Positions 49,190 through 58,111 of a DNA stretch of 64,000 nt are shown here, in pieces. Where the stretch lies: NCBI RefSeq assembly GCF_035645195.1, contig NZ_DASQNA010000041.1:62001-126000 (forward strand). The letters are read 5' to 3'. The DNA comes from Paenibacillus sp. Its GTDB lineage: Bacteria > Bacillota > Bacilli > Paenibacillales > YIM-B00363. The position numbers and the translations under genes were made by a program. The notes beneath the pieces were generated by a model. The model saw nothing but the letters and a program-made list of their open reading frames with translations. It was not told where the DNA came from and ran no database searches. Positions within the stretch are counted from its first letter, which is position 1. Each line of letters opens with the position of its first letter.

Positions 49190-49648
49190 ATGCCGGATAT
49201 GTTGGTCAAGCTGTACGAGCTGCCGGACGCGCAGCTCGCCATCCCGGACGGCGTGACGATCCGCCGCCCGATCGCGCCCGAGAAGCACGTCGTGACGCGC
49301 TGGATCGGCGAACATTTCAACGACGGATGGGTGAGCGAGGCGGAGGCGTCGTTCGCGAGGTCGCCGATCACGTGCTTGATCGCCGTCGAGAACGGCAGGC
49401 TGCTCGGTTTCGCCTGCTACGACGCGACGATGAAAGGATTCTTCGGCCCGACGGGCGTCGACGCGGCAGAGCGCGGGCGAGGCATCGGCAAGCTGCTGCT
49501 CCTCGCCGCCCTGCGCGCGATGCGCGACGAAGGGTACGGCTACGCGATCATCGGCGGAGCGGGCCCGACGGCGTTTTACGAGAAGACGGTCGGCGCTGCG
49601 GCGATTCCCGGCTCGGAGCCAGGCGTGTACAAAGGAATGCTTCGATAA
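49190..49648 (+). CDS. GNAT-family N-acetyltransferase
   Basis: A 152-residue acetyl-CoA-dependent acyltransferase. The CoA pyrophosphate-binding motif reads ERGRGIGKLLLLAAL (about residues 98-112, R/Q-x-x-G-x-G/A). The C-terminal GAGPTAFYEKTVGA fits motif B. TGGAGGTG precedes the ATG. It leads an operon with a Gfo/Idh/MocA dehydrogenase and a TIM-barrel isomerase. An amino-sugar acetylation role would fit, but the acceptor is unknown. Confidence 0.85.
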   Translation: MPDMLVKLYELPDAQLAIPDGVTIRRPIAPEKHVVTRWIGEHFNDGWVSEAEASFARSPITCLIAVENGRLLGFACYDATMKGFFGPTGVDAAERGRGIGKLLLLAALRAMRDEGYGYAIIGGAGPTAFYEKTVGAAAIPGSEPGVYKGMLR

Positions 49649-49674
49649 TTCCCAAGCGAACCGGAGGTTACGAA

Positions 49675-50733
49675 ATGGAAAAGATGAAAATCGGCGTTAT
49701 CGGCGCCGGCTCGATTTCCGATGTGCATTTGCAATCGTATGCGAATCATCCCGACGTCGAGGTATACGCGATCAGCGATTTGAACGAGGAGCGGGCGAAA
49801 GCGAAAGCGGCCCAATACGGCGCTTCGAAGACGTTCGCGGATTATCGCGAGTTGCTGGCGCTGCCCGAAGTGGATGCCGTCAGCGTCTGCACGTGGAATA
49901 ACACCCACGCGGCGATCGCCGCGGCGGCGCTGGACGCGGGTAAGCATGTGCTGGTGGAAAAGCCGTTGTCCAAGACGGTGGAGGAAGCGCTGCTCGTCGA
50001 GGAGGCGGCGAAGCGGAGCGGCAAGGTGCTGCAGGTCGGGTTCGTGCGCCGCTATGCCTCCAATACGAATCTCTTGAAGCGGTTCATCGACGACGGCGAG
50101 CTCGGCGACATTTACTACGCGAAAGCGTCCTGTCTTCGCAGGCTCGGCAATCCCGGCGGCTGGTTTTCCGACGTCGAGCGCTCGGGCGGCGGGCCGCTCA
50201 TCGACCTCGGCGTACATATTATCGATATTTGCTGGTATTTGATGGGTCGGCCGAAGGTCGTCAGCGTAAGCGGCAACGCATACAACCGCCTGGGCAACCG
50301 CAGCAATATTCAGGGGTTGTCGTTCTACAAGGCGGCCGATTACGACGCAGCCAAAAACACGGTCGAGGATCTCGCCAACGCGCTCATCCGGTTCGAGAAC
50401 GGGGCGTCGCTCATGGTGGACGTCAGCTTCACGCTGCACGCGAAGAAAGACGAACTGTCCGTCAAGCTGTACGGCGACCGCGGCGGCGCGGAGCTCGAGC
50501 CGGAGCTGCAGCTCGTGTTGGAGCGGCACGACACGATTTTGAACGCGACGCCGCAAGTCGACGATGTGACGTTCAATTTCAAAGACGCGTTCCAGCGCGA
50601 AATCAACCATTTCATCGCGGCGGCGCGCGGCGAAGCGGAAACGCTCAGCCCGGTCCAAGACGGCGTCGAGCTGATGAAAATGTTGACCGCGATTTACGAA
50701 TCCGCACGCACGGGGCGGGAAATCCGATTGTGA
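49675..50733 (+). CDS. Gfo/Idh/MocA family oxidoreductase
   Basis: A 352-residue NAD(P)-dependent dehydrogenase: Rossmann GVIGAGSISDVHLQSY (about residues 7-22), VLVEKPLSKT (catalytic Lys region, about 96-105), GGGPLIDLGVHIIDICWYLMG (about 177-197, with the family Asp and His). GGAGG is eight bases before the ATG. It is distinct from the first such dehydrogenase in the window and is paired with the following sugar isomerase/epimerase. This pair is common in inositol and sugar-oxidation pathways. Confidence 0.93.
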   Translation: MEKMKIGVIGAGSISDVHLQSYANHPDVEVYAISDLNEERAKAKAAQYGASKTFADYRELLALPEVDAVSVCTWNNTHAAIAAAALDAGKHVLVEKPLSKTVEEALLVEEAAKRSGKVLQVGFVRRYASNTNLLKRFIDDGELGDIYYAKASCLRRLGNPGGWFSDVERSGGGPLIDLGVHIIDICWYLMGRPKVVSVSGNAYNRLGNRSNIQGLSFYKAADYDAAKNTVEDLANALIRFENGASLMVDVSFTLHAKKDELSVKLYGDRGGAELEPELQLVLERHDTILNATPQVDDVTFNFKDAFQREINHFIAAARGEAETLSPVQDGVELMKMLTAIYESARTGREIRL

Positions 50734-50770
50734 CGAGATCAGGCTCGGCCGAGGGAAAGGGGAGATTCGC

Positions 50771-51634
50771 GTGAAATTGGGGCTTAGCAGCTACAGCTTA
50801 TACCGGGGCATCAAAAGCGGCAGCATGACGATCGTCGACGCGGTGCGGTGGATCGCGGAGCACGGCGGCGAACATGTCGAGATCGTGCCGCTCGGGTTCG
50901 ACTTGATCGAACGTCCGTCGCTCGCGGACGACATTCGAGAAGCGGCGCGGGAGGCGGGGATCGACGTATCGAACTACGCGGTCGGGGCGAACTTCCTCCA
51001 GCCGACGGAAGCCGAATACCGGCGCGCGATCGAAGCGGCGAAGGCGCAGGTCGACGTCGCCGCGCGGCTCGGCGTCCGCTTGATGCGGCACGACGTCGCG
51101 TCGCTGCCGCCGGAGGAAGCGACGATCCACCGGTTCGAAGCCGATCTGGAGAGGCTGGCCGACGCATGCCGGGAAATCGCCGATTACGCGGCGCAATACG
51201 GCATTACGACGAGCGTGGAGAACCACGGCTATTACATCCAGGCGTCCGACCGCGTTCAACGGCTCGTGGCGGCGGTGAATCGTCCGAATTTCCGGACGAC
51301 GCTGGACGTTGGCAATTTCATGTGCGCCGATGAGAACCCATTGGTCGCGGTGAGAAAAAATTTGCCGATCGCTTCGATGGTGCATCTGAAGGACTTTTAC
51401 CTGCGGCCCGCATCGTCGCGCATGGGCGAAGGCTGGTTCCGGACGGCCGGCGGCGATTACTTGCGAGGCGCGATCACCGGTCACGGCGACATGCCGCTGG
51501 AAGCGATTCTTAGGGAAGTGAAGCGCTCCGGCTACGACGGGTATATCTCCATCGAATTCGAAGGGTTGGAGGAATGCCGGTACGGCTCGAGGCTCAGCTT
51601 GGAACGCGTACGGACCCTGTGGAACGAGTTGTGA
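50771..51634 (+). CDS. sugar phosphate isomerase/epimerase (xylose-isomerase-like TIM barrel)
   Basis: A 287-residue AP-endonuclease-2-type TIM barrel. Metal-site candidates lie in EHGGEHVEIVPLGF, GITTSVENHGYYIQ (Glu), TTLDVGNFMCADEN (Asp), SMVHLKDFYLRP (His), GHGDMPLEAIL (His) and GYISIEFEGLEE (Glu). The start is GTG with AAGGGGAG upstream. It is the last gene of the GNAT-dehydrogenase-isomerase operon and ends at a strong hairpin terminator. Substrate unknown. Confidence 0.9.
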   Translation: MKLGLSSYSLYRGIKSGSMTIVDAVRWIAEHGGEHVEIVPLGFDLIERPSLADDIREAAREAGIDVSNYAVGANFLQPTEAEYRRAIEAAKAQVDVAARLGVRLMRHDVASLPPEEATIHRFEADLERLADACREIADYAAQYGITTSVENHGYYIQASDRVQRLVAAVNRPNFRTTLDVGNFMCADENPLVAVRKNLPIASMVHLKDFYLRPASSRMGEGWFRTAGGDYLRGAITGHGDMPLEAILREVKRSGYDGYISIEFEGLEECRYGSRLSLERVRTLWNEL

Positions 51635-51639
51635 GGGAC

Positions 51640-51674
51640 AGCCGCTTCGCCGCATCCGGCGAAGCGGCTTTTTT
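51640..51674 (+). terminator. rho-independent terminator
   Basis: AGCCGCTTCGCCG / CGGCGAAGCGGCT, 13-bp perfect stem, 4-base loop, T6. Confidence 0.95.
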
Positions 51675-51801
51675 CTTCATTTTCCACCAGTTTATCATTT
51701 TCTACATCGAAAAAAACGCGGAGCGGCCGGGAATTTTGCCTGTTGTTCGCAAGTGACGGGGAGGAACCGAAGGCGGGGGAAAACGTTCCGTTTACGTGAA
51801 A

Positions 51802-51815
51802 TGTAAGCGCTTTTA
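51802..51815 (+). promoter_or_regulatory. catabolite-response element (CcpA site)
   Basis: TGTAAGCGCTTTTA matches the Bacillus cre consensus TGWAANCGNTNWCA at all but one position. A second AAGCGCTT core lies at 51966-51973. Glucose repression of the ABC operon is the likely purpose. Confidence 0.6.
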
Positions 51816-51913
51816 TTATGGAGTCGAACCTACGGCTCCGGGGGTCGTCGGAAGGCGGAAGAAAAAAATCAGAAAGCGGGCGCAAAGATGTATAATGTGA
51901 GAAAGGAGTTATC

Positions 51914-52015
51914 ATGGTGGAAACATCGAGGACAGTAGATGTAAACTGTAACATTCGCTGGCCGCAAGCGCTTTTTTTCGCGAGTTTACCGTTTTCCACA
52001 CGCCGATGTCCTTGA
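51914..52015 (+). CDS. possible 33-residue leader ORF
   Basis: ATG 51914 has AAAGGAG seven bases upstream and a perfect TATAAT box at 51891-51896. The frame MVETSRTVDVNCNIRW... ends at TGA 52013. The second AAGCGCTT core lies inside it. There is no family likeness, and the TATAAT-to-ATG distance is very short for a promoter using that box. It may be chance. Confidence 0.25.
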   Translation: MVETSRTVDVNCNIRWPQALFFASLPFSTRRCP

Positions 52016-52208
52016 TAAATCAACGCTTTTTACAAAAATGCAACATATCGTTTCGATGGCGAGAAGTCGGGGAGAACCGACCGTTTACGGCGCCGCTGTT
52101 TCGATTTACGATGACCTCGGATGGAGCACGCGGAGTTGTATGTCATGTAATGTGACACCGACGAAGAGTTGCCCCGAAATTATGAATGTAAAAGGGAGGA
52201 AACAAGAA

Positions 52209-53849
52209 ATGAAACACAAGCTGGTCTCCACTTCACTCATTCTTACGCTTCTCGCTTCGATCCTAGCCGCCTGCAGCGGCTCCGGCGGCGGAGAAGCAGC
52301 CGAGCCGGAGGCGACGCCGCCCGCAGCGAACGACGCGGGAACGCAGCAGTCGCAGCCCGCCGCCGAGGCGGAAAAGCCCGCCTCCAATCCGTACGGCGAT
52401 ACCGGCGGATTGACGCTGCCGCTCGTCGACAAGCCGACGAAGCTGACGTGGATGCTCGTCAGCGAAAATCCGGCCAACGACAAACTGATCGCCAAAGAAA
52501 TCGAAAAACGGACCGGCATCACGCTCGATTTGCAAACGTACTCTCCGACGACGTACCAAGATCGACTCCGCGTCGTCGTCGCTTCCGGACAGCTGCCGGA
52601 CATTTTCCACGGGCTGACGCAGGCCGAGCTGAAAAAAATCGGCCAGCAGGGCGCGGTCGTCGCGATCAACGATTACGCCGACATGCTGCCGAACTTCTCG
52701 AAGCTCTATTTGGAAGAAAATCCGTGGGTCGTCAAATCGTACGGCGACGAATCCGGCAAGCTGTATTCGTGGCCGATTTACAATTTGAACCGCGACGTCA
52801 ACCACGGCTGGATGTACCGGAAGGACGTGTTCGACAAACTCGGCATCGCGGAGTGGACGAATACGGACGAATTTTACGAAGCGATGAAGAAGCTGAAAGC
52901 AGCGTATCCGGACTCGTACCCGATCGCGTCGAAGACGAAGGAATTCATTTTCCGCGATTGGGGCTACGGTTGGGGCATCAGCGGTTCGTATTTCCCGGTG
53001 ATCTACGACGAGAAGGCGACGACGTGGAAATTCGCGTCGATCCAACCCGAGCATAAGCAGATGCTCGATTTCATGAAGAAGCTTTACAACGAAGGGCTGC
53101 TCGATCCCGAGTTTTTGACGGATACCCCGGATTCGTGGACCGCGAAGATGACGACCGACAAGTCGTTCGTCACGTGGGACTGGATCGGCCGCCTCGATTT
53201 GTTCTACAACCAAGTGAAGGATCAAAACCCGACGTATGATCTGCGGTACGCGAACCCGGTCGGTCCGACGGGCAACATCCGGACGCTGCCGAAAATCGAC
53301 GTCAACTTCGGCATCGCCGTCGCCAACAACGAGAACAAGGAAGCGGCGCTCAAGCTGCTCGATTACTTGACCAGCCCGTCCGGCGGCGCGCTCGTCACGC
53401 TCGGCGTCGAAGGAGAGACGTTCCAATTCGACGCGAACGGCAAGCCCGTATATCCGGAGCTCGCCGATGTGCCGCTCGTCGACATTAAGGTATTGGAAGA
53501 CAAGTACGGGCTTTGGCTCGAAGGCATGTATTTGCGTCCGGACCGCCGCAGCGTGTACTACAACTTCACGGAGAAGGAACAAGAAGCGCAGGACAAAATG
53601 CTGTCCCAGAACAAATTCGAGGCGCTCGATCCGGTGCTCAACTTCACGGACGACGAAAACGCGACGATCGCGGAGCTGCAGGTGGCGCTGGAGAAAGCCG
53701 CCAACGAGTTCAATGCCAACTACATCCTCGACAAGTCGTACGGGGACGCGCAGTGGGAGCAGTGGAAGGCGAACGCCGAGAAGCTCGGCGCCTCCAAGCT
53801 TGAAGAAGTGTACAACGCGGCGCAGAAGCGCTACGACGCCGCGCAGTAA
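52209..53849 (+). CDS. LplA-type extracellular sugar-binding lipoprotein
   Basis: A 546-residue lipoprotein. The signal peptide runs MKHKLVSTSLILTLLASILAAC, lipobox LAAC; a Glu/Ala/Pro-rich linker (about 25-65) follows, then a cluster-D-like family 1 binding fold. ITLDLQTYSPTTYQDRLRVVVASGQLPDIF is the typical opening, and YRKDVFDKLGIAEWTNTDEFYEAMKKLK a family segment. It delivers an oligosaccharide or uronic-acid-type ligand to the two permeases downstream. GGGAGGAAAC precedes ATG 52209; a longer frame to 52038 has no signal peptide at its start. No ATPase gene is present, as expected for Lpl-type systems that share an MsmK-like ATPase. Confidence 0.92.
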   Translation: MKHKLVSTSLILTLLASILAACSGSGGGEAAEPEATPPAANDAGTQQSQPAAEAEKPASNPYGDTGGLTLPLVDKPTKLTWMLVSENPANDKLIAKEIEKRTGITLDLQTYSPTTYQDRLRVVVASGQLPDIFHGLTQAELKKIGQQGAVVAINDYADMLPNFSKLYLEENPWVVKSYGDESGKLYSWPIYNLNRDVNHGWMYRKDVFDKLGIAEWTNTDEFYEAMKKLKAAYPDSYPIASKTKEFIFRDWGYGWGISGSYFPVIYDEKATTWKFASIQPEHKQMLDFMKKLYNEGLLDPEFLTDTPDSWTAKMTTDKSFVTWDWIGRLDLFYNQVKDQNPTYDLRYANPVGPTGNIRTLPKIDVNFGIAVANNENKEAALKLLDYLTSPSGGALVTLGVEGETFQFDANGKPVYPELADVPLVDIKVLEDKYGLWLEGMYLRPDRRSVYYNFTEKEQEAQDKMLSQNKFEALDPVLNFTDDENATIAELQVALEKAANEFNANYILDKSYGDAQWEQWKANAEKLGASKLEEVYNAAQKRYDAAQ

Positions 53850-53876
53850 CGATTCGACCGCCTGACCAGCAACGGT

Positions 53877-53919
53877 TTTCGGCGCGGGAGCCCAAGGTGC
53901 GGGCCCCCCCGCGCCGAAA
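53877..53919 (+). repeat. hairpin between binding-protein and permease genes
   Basis: 12-bp arms TTTCGGCGCGGG / CCCGCGCCGAAA with an inner GCCC/GGGC pair and no T-tract. Such hairpins usually stabilise or partly terminate the binding-protein mRNA to keep it above permease levels. Confidence 0.7.
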
Positions 53920-53942
53920 TCCATCGATCGGAGGAGTCCATC

Positions 53943-54911
53943 ATGGAGTATCCGGGAACGGAGAGCGTTTCGCGCCGAAACGGCCGCGGCGTCTTCTACG
54001 CAAGACTGACGTCGACGGTCAAGCATATCAAGCGGGACCGACAGCTGTTGCTGCTCTTTATCCCGTGCATTTTGTTTTACGTCATCTTCCGGTACGGCCC
54101 GTTGTACGGGCTGATTATCGCTTTCAAAGATTACAGCGTGTTTCAAGGCGTCATGGCGAGCGAATGGGTCGGCTTCAAGCATTTCGCGAAATTTTTCTCC
54201 AGCCCCGATTTTTGGAATTTGTTCCGCAATACGCTGCTGCTTGGCTTTTACTCGCTCGTGTTCGGGTTCCCGTTTCCGATTTTGCTCGCGATCATGCTGA
54301 ACGAAGTGCGGCTGCGATGGTTCAAGAAAACGATCCAGACGCTCAGCTACTTGCCGGCGTTTCTGTCGGTCGTCATCATTTGCAGCATGATCATCGACTT
54401 TCTGTCGCCGACGAACGGCGTTATCAACCGGATCATCGCCGCGCTCGGCTTCGAACGCGTCTACTTTTTGATCGAATCGGATTGGTTCCGTCCCGTATAC
54501 GTCATTTCGGACATATGGGCGTCCGTCGGGTACGAGGCGATCATTTTCCTCGCGGCGATCGCGGGCATCAGCCCGACGCTGTACGAGGCGGCGAGGGTCG
54601 ACGGAGCGAGCCGGTTTCAAATGATGCGGTACATTACGCTGCCGGGTCTGCTGCCGACGATTTTGGTCATGTTTATTTTGAAAACGGGTTCGATGATCCG
54701 CATCGGCTACGAGAAGGTGCTTCTGTTGTATACGCCGACGACGTATGATGTAGCGGACGTCTTCTCGACGTTCGTCTATCGGAAAGGCCTCTTGGAATCC
54801 AACTACAGCTACGCTGCCGCCGTCGGCATGTTCGAAGCGGTCGTCGCGATGATTATGCTGCTCGGCGCGAACGCCTTGAGCCGCAGATTGGGGGGGAACG
54901 GATTATGGTAG
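53943..54911 (+). CDS. LplB-type sugar ABC transporter permease
   Basis: A 322-residue, six-helix permease. The Lpl/YtcP class opening is present: RDRQLLLLFIPCILFYVIFRYGPLYGLIIAFKDY. The EAA coupling loop reads YEAARVDGASRFQMMRYITLPGLLP (about residues 216-240). GGAGGAG precedes the ATG. It pairs with the next permease (7-base overlap) and an unlinked ATPase to import the ligand of the preceding lipoprotein. Confidence 0.93.
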   Translation: MEYPGTESVSRRNGRGVFYARLTSTVKHIKRDRQLLLLFIPCILFYVIFRYGPLYGLIIAFKDYSVFQGVMASEWVGFKHFAKFFSSPDFWNLFRNTLLLGFYSLVFGFPFPILLAIMLNEVRLRWFKKTIQTLSYLPAFLSVVIICSMIIDFLSPTNGVINRIIAALGFERVYFLIESDWFRPVYVISDIWASVGYEAIIFLAAIAGISPTLYEAARVDGASRFQMMRYITLPGLLPTILVMFILKTGSMIRIGYEKVLLLYTPTTYDVADVFSTFVYRKGLLESNYSYAAAVGMFEAVVAMIMLLGANALSRRLGGNGLW

Positions 54912-55768
54912 GGCAGCCGAGATTTTCGCTGTTCGGCGCTGTGAACGCGCTGCTGTTGACGCTGCTGGCGATCTCTACCGTCTACCCGATCCTCTACATC
55001 ACGGCGGTATCGCTCAGCGATACGGCGCACGTAACGCAGGGGAAGGTGTGGCTGTGGCCGGTCGGGCTCAACTTCAACGCGTACGCGGAAGTGCTCGCGC
55101 ACGACCGCATCCCGAGGGCGTACTTAAATACGATATTTTACACGGCGCTCGGCACGTTCACGAATTTACTGCTGACCGCCATCGCGGCCTATCCGCTGTC
55201 GCAGCGGTCGTTCTTCGGCCGCAAAACGTTCATGTTTGCGATCGTGCTCACGATGTTTCTTAATCCCGGGATCATCCCGAATTATATTATCGTGAAAGAA
55301 ATGGGACTGCTGAATTCCGTCTGGGCGCTCGTCATTCCGAACGCGATCTGGACGTTCGAGTTGATCATTTTGAAGAGCTTCTACGAGAATATGTCGTCGC
55401 AGATTCGGGAAGCGGCGCGCATCGACGGCGCTTCGGAATACCGGATTTTGTTCCAGATCGTCATTCCGTTGTCGAAGCCGGCGCTCGCGTCGATCGGCTT
55501 GTTTTACTTCATGGGACATTGGAACAGCTTCTTTATTCCGATGATTTATTTGACGGATCAGATGATGTATCCGCTGCAGGTCGTGCTTCGGGGGATGCTC
55601 ATTTTCAGCGAAGGCAACAACGCCAGCCTGGTGGACGCGGCCGCGCTCGCCCCGCAGGCGCTGAAGAACGCGACGATCGTGCTGTCGATGATTCCGGTGC
55701 TGCTCATTTACCCGTTCGCCCAAAAATATTTCGCGAAGGGCGTTATGCTCGGTTCGGAGAAGGGTTGA
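54905..55768 (+). CDS. LplC/YtcP-type sugar ABC transporter permease
   Basis: A 287-residue, six-helix permease of the MalG-like half. AVNALLLTLLAISTVYPILYITAVSLS forms the first helix. The EAA loop is REAARIDGASEYRILFQIVIPLSKPALA (about residues 170-197). It overlaps the previous gene by 7 bases with GGGGGGAACGG as ribosome site. The regulator gene follows after 54 bases. Confidence 0.93.
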   Translation: MVGQPRFSLFGAVNALLLTLLAISTVYPILYITAVSLSDTAHVTQGKVWLWPVGLNFNAYAEVLAHDRIPRAYLNTIFYTALGTFTNLLLTAIAAYPLSQRSFFGRKTFMFAIVLTMFLNPGIIPNYIIVKEMGLLNSVWALVIPNAIWTFELIILKSFYENMSSQIREAARIDGASEYRILFQIVIPLSKPALASIGLFYFMGHWNSFFIPMIYLTDQMMYPLQVVLRGMLIFSEGNNASLVDAAALAPQALKNATIVLSMIPVLLIYPFAQKYFAKGVMLGSEKG

Positions 55769-55822
55769 GCGGCGGCGGTGTAGAAAATGTAGGGAACAAA
55801 TTACGGCGGGGGAGAAGAGCGC

Positions 55823-58057
55823 ATGAAACGTATCGTCACGAATGCCGGGTTGTTGAAAATCTTCTTTGCTTTGCTGCTCGTCATCACCGTGATGTTCGCC
55901 TCCAACTACATCGTATACCGCAATTCGATCTCCGGCATTTACGATAAAATTACCGAAAACAACACATTGGTCGTCCGATCGGTCATCCAGTCGTTCGATA
56001 ACAGCTTTCGGTCGGTGAACAATTTGATTTATTCGATTCATGGGCTGCCGTACGACGACGCGGTACAAGCGGACGGGTCGCTAAACATGAGCAAGGTGTA
56101 TATGCTTAGGGATCATATCTCGCAGCTTTCGAGTAACGTCGACTTCATTGAAGACGTTATCGTCTTTTACGACGACTCGAATCTTGCGATTACGGCGCGG
56201 GGGACGAGCGATCTGCATACGCTGTTCTCCCGGAAATACCGCCACGACCTGTATAACGCCGACTACTGGCGCTCGTTCTCGCTCACGAAGCAGTCGCTCA
56301 AGACGTTCCCCGCGGCGGATTTCCGCGTGTACGCCGACGGGACGCAGTTCAAGACGAAGAAGCTGATGGCGATATTCGGCGGCAACAAAATCCGCATGTC
56401 CGCCAAAAACATTATCGTGCTCGTCAACGTCGAAGCGCTGATGAAGCACGTCGACCGCAAGGCGATGCTGCCGGGCGCGTCGCTGATCGTGCTGGACGAA
56501 GATCGCAATATCATTTTGAGCACCGACGAAAATTGGGGCTTGATGGAAGTGCTGAACGACGTCTATTTCAACGCCTCCAACGAAACGAGCGTGACGCGGG
56601 AAGATTACGAATACAATTTTTACAAGTCGAGCTTTAATTCGTTTATTTATATCGATAAAGTGCCGTATCAATTCCAAAACATCGATTCGGTCAATCGGGC
56701 GAATTTGTTGATCATGCTGTCCGCGATCGTTTGCGCCGTGCTGCTGTCCGGGCTGCTCAGCGCGTATTTGTACAAACCGGTGCAGCGCATTTTGCGCTTG
56801 TTCGGCGAAGGGTACGTCAAGGGGAACGATTTCCTGAACATCCACAGCGGCATTTTGCGCATGCAGATGGAGAACGAATCGTACCGGGCTCGGCTGAGGC
56901 TGGCGGACGCGGAGCTTCGGAAGGCGGCGCTGTTCCAGGCGTTGGACGGGTCCGTGCGCGCGGAGGAGCGGGACGAAGGGATGAAGGCGCATTACCCGGA
57001 GTTTTTCGCGCGGAGCCATTTCCTCCTCGCCTGCGTTCAGGTCGTCCCGACGGAGGAGGGCGCGGCGGGCGGCGCCTGGGCGATCGGCGAACGCATCCGG
57101 GAGGCGGCGGGCGGCGACCTGACGTCCGTCGACGTGTTTCACCAAGGCGGTCTTCGTTATCTGCTCGTCTTCGGCGTCGACCAGCCCGCCGGCCGGGAGA
57201 CGCTGCTGCGCCGGCTGCGGAACGGGCTGTCCCGCGTCGAGAAAGGGCTGGACGGCTGTTCGCTGTGGGGATGCGCCGGCAAAATGTACGAAGCGCAGAC
57301 GTCGAACTGCGCCCGCGCTTACGAAGAGATCATGCAGGCGATGCCGTACCGCAAGGTGAAAGATACGCCGCTGCTGGACGCGGAGGCGCTTCGGTACGAA
57401 TGGAACGTCTACTTCCCGTTCGAGAAGGTGGAGAAGCTGTCGAACTTGCTGCTGAACGCTCGGGCGGACGAAGCGGCGGCGATCGTGCGGGACACGCTGC
57501 GGGAAAATGTGGAGCGGAACGTCCACCGGAACCAGCTGCGGCACGTCGCGAACGCGATGCTGTATTCGATGCTGCAGGCGCTCGAAAGCGCCGGCGCCGA
57601 TTCGCAGACGCTGTATCGAATGGAGACGGAGTTTCGGCGGACGGCCGACGGCGCCGCCGACGTCGGCGCCGTCGAGGAGGCGCTGGCGAAGCTGGCGGCG
57701 GAAACGGCGGCGCACGGCCGAGGCGAGCAGCGGAGCAAGCTGAACCCGGCGTTCATCTCCCAATATATCGATTTGCATTATATGGAAAACTTGTACTTGG
57801 ACCATATGGCCGAAGTGCTCGAAACGACGCCGAAATATTTTTCGAATTATTTCAAGAAAACGTTCGGCGTCAATTACGTCGAGTATTTGAATAAAGTGCG
57901 CCTGCAGCACGCCAAAGTGCTGCTGAGGGACACGAGCTTGTCCGTCGCGGAGGTCGGGGAGAAAACCGGCTATATCAATTCGTCGACGTTTACGACGACG
58001 TTCAAAAAATATTTCGGCATTTCGCCGAGCGAATACCGTAAGCGGATGGTTAGTTAA
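55823..58057 (+). CDS. membrane-anchored AraC-family transcription regulator
   Basis: A 744-residue one-component regulator of the YtdP/YesN-like membrane class. TM1 is LLKIFFALLLVITVMFASNYIV (about 9-30), followed by an extracellular sensor of about 260 residues, TM2 LLIMLSAIVCAVLLSGLLSAYLY (about 294-316), a HAMP-like segment and a cytoplasmic middle. The C-terminal double helix-turn-helix (about 645-744) has MAEVLETTPKYFSNYFKKTFGVNYVEYLNKVRLQHAKVLL and VGEKTGYINSSTFTTTFKKYFGISPSEYRKR. It probably senses an external sugar and activates the ABC operon just upstream. GGGGGAG precedes the ATG. Confidence 0.93.
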   Translation: MKRIVTNAGLLKIFFALLLVITVMFASNYIVYRNSISGIYDKITENNTLVVRSVIQSFDNSFRSVNNLIYSIHGLPYDDAVQADGSLNMSKVYMLRDHISQLSSNVDFIEDVIVFYDDSNLAITARGTSDLHTLFSRKYRHDLYNADYWRSFSLTKQSLKTFPAADFRVYADGTQFKTKKLMAIFGGNKIRMSAKNIIVLVNVEALMKHVDRKAMLPGASLIVLDEDRNIILSTDENWGLMEVLNDVYFNASNETSVTREDYEYNFYKSSFNSFIYIDKVPYQFQNIDSVNRANLLIMLSAIVCAVLLSGLLSAYLYKPVQRILRLFGEGYVKGNDFLNIHSGILRMQMENESYRARLRLADAELRKAALFQALDGSVRAEERDEGMKAHYPEFFARSHFLLACVQVVPTEEGAAGGAWAIGERIREAAGGDLTSVDVFHQGGLRYLLVFGVDQPAGRETLLRRLRNGLSRVEKGLDGCSLWGCAGKMYEAQTSNCARAYEEIMQAMPYRKVKDTPLLDAEALRYEWNVYFPFEKVEKLSNLLLNARADEAAAIVRDTLRENVERNVHRNQLRHVANAMLYSMLQALESAGADSQTLYRMETEFRRTADGAADVGAVEEALAKLAAETAAHGRGEQRSKLNPAFISQYIDLHYMENLYLDHMAEVLETTPKYFSNYFKKTFGVNYVEYLNKVRLQHAKVLLRDTSLSVAEVGEKTGYINSSTFTTTFKKYFGISPSEYRKRMVS

Positions 58058-58111
58058 ACAGGATGAATATTTATGTAATTAATAATTAAATAGGCGAAGG
58101 AGTTGCTGCTT

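Larger units (their letters stand above)
51635..52208. other. 574-base intergenic region before the ABC operon
   Basis: Holds the upstream terminator, a catabolite-response-like site at 51802, a TATAAT box at 51891, a possible 33-codon ORF at 51914, an AAGCGCTT core at 51966 and a short dyad (TGTCA-N7-TGACA) at 52141-52157 before the binding-protein gene. No convincing longer gene on either strand. Confidence 0.6.

Noticed and set aside
52141-52157. TGTCA-N7-TGACA dyad before the binding-protein gene
   Set aside because: Arms of only five bases; too short to claim an operator without a second copy.
52263-54620. Long minus-strand open frame opposite the sugar-binding and permease genes
   Set aside because: Arg/Val-rich translation with no domain; it mirrors the codon pattern of clearly real plus-strand genes, as happens in GC-rich DNA.
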